Shown: positions 5,848 through 8,956 of the stretch, piece after piece | How positions within the stretch are numbered: position 1 is the stretch's first letter | Layout: each line of letters opens with the position of its first letter | Assembly: GCA_030425945.1 (NCBI GenBank) | Contig: JAUHZL010000090.1 | Coordinates: forward strand, 1 to 8,956 | Source of the DNA: Alphaproteobacteria bacterium | Lineage (GTDB): Bacteria; Pseudomonadota; Alphaproteobacteria; Rhodobacterales; Rhodobacteraceae | Length of the DNA stretch: 8,956 nt | Reading direction: 5' to 3' | Translations under genes and position numbers: made by a program | Notes under the pieces: model-generated | Database searches by the model: none | What the model saw: the letters and a program-made list of their open reading frames with translations, nothing else | What the model was told of the DNA's origin: nothing

Positions 5848-7020
5848 ATGACGGAAATGGTCTATGGCACGGTCGTGCCGCAGCCAAACGAGGCGATTCT
5901 TCCGCGCTGGTGGCGCACCGTGGACAAGCCGACGATCGTGGCGATCCTGCTCCTGTTCGCGATCGGCCTGCTCCTCGGCTTCGCCGCCTCCCCCCCGCTC
6001 GCCGAGCGCACCGGCAAGGACCCCTTCTTCTACGTCGAGCGGCAGGCACTCTACGGCTGCATCGCCTTCACGCTGATGTTCGTCCTGTCGATGCAGCCGC
6101 CCGAAACCGCGCGGCGCTTCGCCCTGACCCTGCTGGCGCTGGCGCTGCTCGGGCTTCTCGCGCTGCCCTTCGTCGGCACCAATCTCGGCAAGGGGGCGGT
6201 GCGCTGGCTGGCGCTGCCGGGGATGACGCTGCAACCGGTGGAGTTCGTGAAGCCCGGGATGCTGGTCTTCAGCGCCTGGCTGATCGCGGCGAGCTACGAT
6301 CCCAAGGGGCCGCCGGGCAAGCTCGCGTCCTTCGCCGTCACGCTCGTCGTCGTCGGCCTGCTGGCGCTGCAGCCGGACTTCGGGCAGGCGAGCCTCGTGC
6401 TGGCGGGCTGGCTGGTGCTCTTCTACCTCTCCGGGGCGTCGATCGTACCGCTCGTTCTCGTGCTCGGCCTCGCCGCCGCGGGGGGCGTGCTGGCTTACGG
6501 GATGTCGGACCACTTCGCAGGACGGATCGACGGCTACTTCGCCGCCGAGGTCGATCCGCGCTCGCAGATCGGCTACGCCACCGACGCGATCCGCTCGGGC
6601 GGGTTCTTCGGCGCGGGGCTGGGAGAAGGCTCGGTCAAGTGGACGCTGCCCGATGCGCATACCGACTTCATCATCGCGGTCGCCGCCGAGGAATACGGCT
6701 TCTTCGCGGTGTCGGTGATCCTCGGTCTCTTCGCCTTCATCGTGGCGCGCAGCCTGCTGCGGCTCCGGGCGGAGCGCGACATCTTCATCCGGCTCGCGGG
6801 GGCGGGCCTCGTGCTGATGTTCGGCGCGCAGGCCTTCATCAACATGGGCGTCGCGGTGCGCCTGTTGCCGACCAAGGGCATGACGCTGCCCTTCATCAGC
6901 AACGGCGGCTCGTCGCTGGTGGCCTCGGGTATCGCGATGGGGCTGGTGCTGGCCTTCACCCGGACCCGCCCGCGCGGCGACATCGAGGACATCTTCCAGC
7001 GGCGGCAGGCGCGCCGATGA
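5848..7020 (+). CDS. ftsW: Septal peptidoglycan glycosyltransferase FtsW (SEDS family)
   Basis: Inner-membrane SEDS polymerase that links lipid II into glycan strands at the division site, working with the transpeptidase FtsI (PBP3). The product has 390 residues, typical of the family. A cytoplasmic N-terminus of about 27 residues (rich in W, R and P) precedes a series of hydrophobic segments, the first near residues 28-46; ten are expected. Motifs: GAVRWLALPGMTLQPVEFVKP, LQPDFGQ, SGGFFGAGLGEG, PDAHTDFI with Asp273 at the place of the catalytic Asp of SEDS enzymes, and LPTKGMTLPFISNGGSSL near the end. Residue 131 is Val where QPSE is the more familiar form. FtsW rather than RodA is favoured by the position between murD and murG and by the TKGMTLPFIS form. 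The stop overlaps the murG start (ATGA). It could have its own promoter in the gap upstream, but none is recognisable. Confidence 0.95.
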   Translation: MTEMVYGTVVPQPNEAILPRWWRTVDKPTIVAILLLFAIGLLLGFAASPPLAERTGKDPFFYVERQALYGCIAFTLMFVLSMQPPETARRFALTLLALALLGLLALPFVGTNLGKGAVRWLALPGMTLQPVEFVKPGMLVFSAWLIAASYDPKGPPGKLASFAVTLVVVGLLALQPDFGQASLVLAGWLVLFYLSGASIVPLVLVLGLAAAGGVLAYGMSDHFAGRIDGYFAAEVDPRSQIGYATDAIRSGGFFGAGLGEGSVKWTLPDAHTDFIIAVAAEEYGFFAVSVILGLFAFIVARSLLRLRAERDIFIRLAGAGLVLMFGAQAFINMGVAVRLLPTKGMTLPFISNGGSSLVASGIAMGLVLAFTRTRPRGDIEDIFQRRQARR

Positions 7021-8108
7021 CCGCGCCCCTGCTGGTGATCGCGGCCGGGGGCACCGGCGGGCACATGTTTCCGGCGCAGGCGCTGGCCGAGGCGATGCTG
7101 TCGAAGGGCTGGCGGGTGACCCTGACCACCGACGCGCGCGGGGCCCGCTATACCGGCGGCTTTCCCTCGGCGGTCGAGGTGCAGGTGCTGGCCTCGGCCA
7201 CCTTCGCGCGCGGCGGGGTGCTGGCCAAGGCGCTGGTGCCGCTGCGGGTGCTGGGCGGGGTGCTGGGCGCGCTCCGGCGGTTCCGGCGCGATCGCCCGGC
7301 GGTCGTGGTCGGCTTCGGCGGCTACCCGGCGATCCCGGCGATGGGGGCGGCATGGCTGATGCGCCTGCCGCGCGCGCTGCATGAACAGAACGGCGTGCTG
7401 GGACGGGTGAACCAGGTCTTCGCGCGGCGGGTGGACGTGGTCGCCTGCGGCACCTGGCCGACGAGCCTGCCCGAGGGCGTCACCGGCCATCCGACCGGCA
7501 ACCCGGTCCGCGCGGCGATCCGCGCGCGGGCGGGCGTGCCCTACCAGCCGCCCGGCGACGGGCCGCTCCGGGTGCTGATCCTCGGCGGCAGCCAGGGCGC
7601 GCGCATCCTGTCGGACGTGGTCCCCCCGGCGCTGGCGGGCCTGCCCGAGGCGCTGCGCGGACGGCTCGCGGTGGCGCACCAGGCCCGGCCCGAGGATGTC
7701 GACCGGGTGATGCGCGCCTATGCGAAGGCCGACATCAGCGCCGAGGTCGAGACCTTCTTCCACGACGTGCCCGAGCGCCTTGCCGCGGCGACGCTGGTGA
7801 TCGCGCGCTCCGGCGCCTCGACCGTGGCCGACCTGACGGTGATCGGGCGGCCCGCGATCCTGATCCCCTATGCCGGGGCGATCCGGAACGAGCAGACTGC
7901 CAACGCGCGCGGCATGGTGGACGCGGGCGCGGCGATCCTGATCCCTGAGAGCCTGCTCGACGCCGAGATGCTGTCGGGCCATGTCGCCAGCGTGCTGACC
8001 CAGCCCGCGGCGGCGGCGTCGATGGCGCAGGCCGCCCTGTCGGTCGGCAGGCCCGATGCCACCGAGCGGCTCGACGAGATTGTCGAGGCACTTTCCGCGC
8101 GGGCGTGA
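7017..8108 (+). CDS. murG: UDP-GlcNAc:lipid I GlcNAc transferase MurG
   Basis: Peripheral inner-membrane GT28 glycosyltransferase that adds GlcNAc to lipid I, making lipid II on the cytoplasmic face. The product has 363 residues (E. coli 355). N-terminal Rossmann domain: AGGTGGHMFPA with GGTGGH at 11-16, VVGFGGYPAIPA, LHEQN. C-terminal UDP-GlcNAc domain: LILGGSQGAR (Gly190-Gly194), HQARPEDV, FFHDVPERLAAATLVIARSGASTVADL, and IPYAGAIRNEQTANA. In the RSGAST segment the residue aligned with E. coli Glu269, which contacts the ribose of UDP, appears to be Asp272. The start shares ATGA with the ftsW stop, and no good ribosome site is visible, suggesting coupling. The glycine-rich loop begins about ten residues in, as expected for MurG. 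Confidence 0.97.
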   Translation: MTAPLLVIAAGGTGGHMFPAQALAEAMLSKGWRVTLTTDARGARYTGGFPSAVEVQVLASATFARGGVLAKALVPLRVLGGVLGALRRFRRDRPAVVVGFGGYPAIPAMGAAWLMRLPRALHEQNGVLGRVNQVFARRVDVVACGTWPTSLPEGVTGHPTGNPVRAAIRARAGVPYQPPGDGPLRVLILGGSQGARILSDVVPPALAGLPEALRGRLAVAHQARPEDVDRVMRAYAKADISAEVETFFHDVPERLAAATLVIARSGASTVADLTVIGRPAILIPYAGAIRNEQTANARGMVDAGAAILIPESLLDAEMLSGHVASVLTQPAAAASMAQAALSVGRPDATERLDEIVEALSARA

Positions 8109-8156
8109 TAGGCCCCCAGACTCAGACCCCGTGACCCGAGAGAGACACCGAGACCG
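8109..8156 (+). other. Short murG-murC spacer
   Basis: 48 bases with one GACTC (8119-8123, a GANTC site of the CcrM methylase type found in alphaproteobacteria) and a purine-rich GAGAGAG near 8138-8144 that could be a distant, weak ribosome site for murC. No hairpin or promoter stands out, so murC is probably cotranscribed with murG. Confidence 0.45.
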
Positions 8157-8956
8157 ATGAACGCCGCTGCCGCCGCCCGCGCCGCCACCGCCACCAAGCT
8201 GCCGACGCAGCTTGGCCCGATCCACTTCACCGGCATCGGCGGCATCGGCATGTCGGGCATCGCCGAGGTCCTGATCACGCTGGGCTACACGGTGCAGGGC
8301 TCGGACCTGAAGGGCTCGAAGATCACCGAGCGGCTGGAGCGCCTCGGCGCGCGGGTGTTCATCGGGCAGGCGGCCGAGAACCTCGCCGAGGCCGAGGTCG
8401 TGGTGATCTCGTCCGCGATCAAGCCGGGCAATCCCGAACTGGAAGAAGCCCGCCGCCGCGGCCTGCCCGTCGTGCGCCGGGCCGAGATGCTGGCCGAACT
8501 GATGCGGCTGAAGTCGAACGTCGCCATCGCGGGCACCCATGGCAAGACCACGACGACGACGCTGGTCGCGACCCTGCTCGATGCAGGCGGGATCGATCCG
8601 ACGGTGATCAACGGCGGGATCATCCATGCCTACGGCTCGAACGCGCGGGCCGGGGCGGGCGAATGGATGGTGGTCGAGGCCGACGAGTCGGACGGCACCT
8701 TCAACCGCCTGCCCGCCACCATCGCGATCGTGACCAACATCGACCCCGAGCACATGGAGCACTGGGGCACGCTGGAGAACCTGCGCAAGGGCTTCACCGA
8801 TTTCGTCTCGAACATCCCGTTCTACGGCCTCGCGGTCTGCTGCACCGATCACCCCGAGGTGCAGGCGCTGGTCGGCCGCCTGACCGACCGCCGGGTGGTC
8901 ACCTTCGGCTTCAACGCGCAGGCCGACGTGCGCGCGGTCAACCTGCGCTACGCGGG
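8157..8956 (+). CDS. murC: UDP-MurNAc:L-Ala ligase MurC, 3' truncated by window
   Basis: Cytoplasmic ligase for the first peptide step, adding L-Ala to UDP-MurNAc. The frame stays open to the window end, giving 266 residues of about 470. Visible: N-terminal Rossmann domain with HFTGIGGIGMSGIAEVL and GSDLKGS, VVISSAIKPGNPE, the ATPase P-loop AGTHGKTTTT with Lys130, VVEADESDGTF, and TNIDPEHMEHWG. The visible residues have no gap or frameshift. The start at 8157 gives MNAAAAARAATATKLP, an alanine-rich leader of about ten residues ahead of the usual ATKLP-type beginning, and its ribosome site is weak. No other in-frame ATG lies before the glycine-rich loop. The C-terminal domain lies beyond the window. 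Confidence 0.97.
   Translation, partial: MNAAAAARAATATKLPTQLGPIHFTGIGGIGMSGIAEVLITLGYTVQGSDLKGSKITERLERLGARVFIGQAAENLAEAEVVVISSAIKPGNPELEEARRRGLPVVRRAEMLAELMRLKSNVAIAGTHGKTTTTTLVATLLDAGGIDPTVINGGIIHAYGSNARAGAGEWMVVEADESDGTFNRLPATIAIVTNIDPEHMEHWGTLENLRKGFTDFVSNIPFYGLAVCCTDHPEVQALVGRLTDRRVVTFGFNAQADVRAVNLRYA

Noticed and set aside
4133..6049. Long minus-strand open frame of 638 codons opposite murD and the gap
   Set aside because: Arg/Ala/Gly-rich shadow of a real gene that continues across a non-coding gap and into ftsW; no domain or ribosome site.
5335..7353. Minus-strand open frame of 672 codons opposite ftsW and murG
   Set aside because: Composition-driven shadow with no family motifs; it spans three real features on the other strand.
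6573..8852. Minus-strand open frame of 759 codons opposite murG and murC
   Set aside because: Same cause: GC-rich codon bias suppresses stops in the antisense frame; the protein is His/Arg/Gln-rich with no motifs.

Overview
The window is one stretch of a dcw (division and cell wall) cluster with every gene on the + strand. By eye the GC content is near 70 %, with strong G/C preference at third codon positions. It reads murE (3' part), murF, mraY, a small ACT-domain gene, murD, a non-coding gap of 284 bases, ftsW, murG, murC (5' part). The gene order apart from the ACT insert is the classic bacterial order. The DNPR motif of MurE indicates meso-diaminopimelate peptidoglycan, so a Gram-negative host. 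The protein style, the GC content and the ACT-type insert suggest an alphaproteobacterium, most likely of the Rhodobacteraceae. That placement is inference from recalled family features, not from a search.

Layout: bases 1-5563 hold five genes packed without gaps. murE/murF, mraY/ACT and ACT/murD overlap by ATGA (start and stop sharing bases), and murF and mraY are one base apart, so translational coupling is likely. Bases 5564-5847 are the only sizeable non-coding stretch. It holds three hairpin-forming inverted repeats laid end to end (5605-5663), then at once five ACCGAC hexamers spaced exactly 11 bases apart (5664-5718), and a small GC hairpin ahead of the ftsW ribosome binding site. Bases 5848-8108 hold ftsW and murG, again with ATGA overlap. 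A spacer of 48 bases leads to murC, which runs off the window.

Together the genes take UDP-MurNAc to lipid II and on to septal glycan. MurC, MurD, MurE and MurF add L-Ala, D-Glu, meso-DAP and D-Ala-D-Ala in the cytoplasm. MraY moves phospho-MurNAc-pentapeptide onto undecaprenyl phosphate, MurG adds GlcNAc, and FtsW polymerises lipid II at the division site. The ACT-domain protein has no known place in this pathway. It is the one unexplained gene here, and its tight coupling to mraY and murD makes it the best candidate for something new. The structured gap before ftsW is the second. I saw no mobile element, CRISPR array, tRNA or rRNA.
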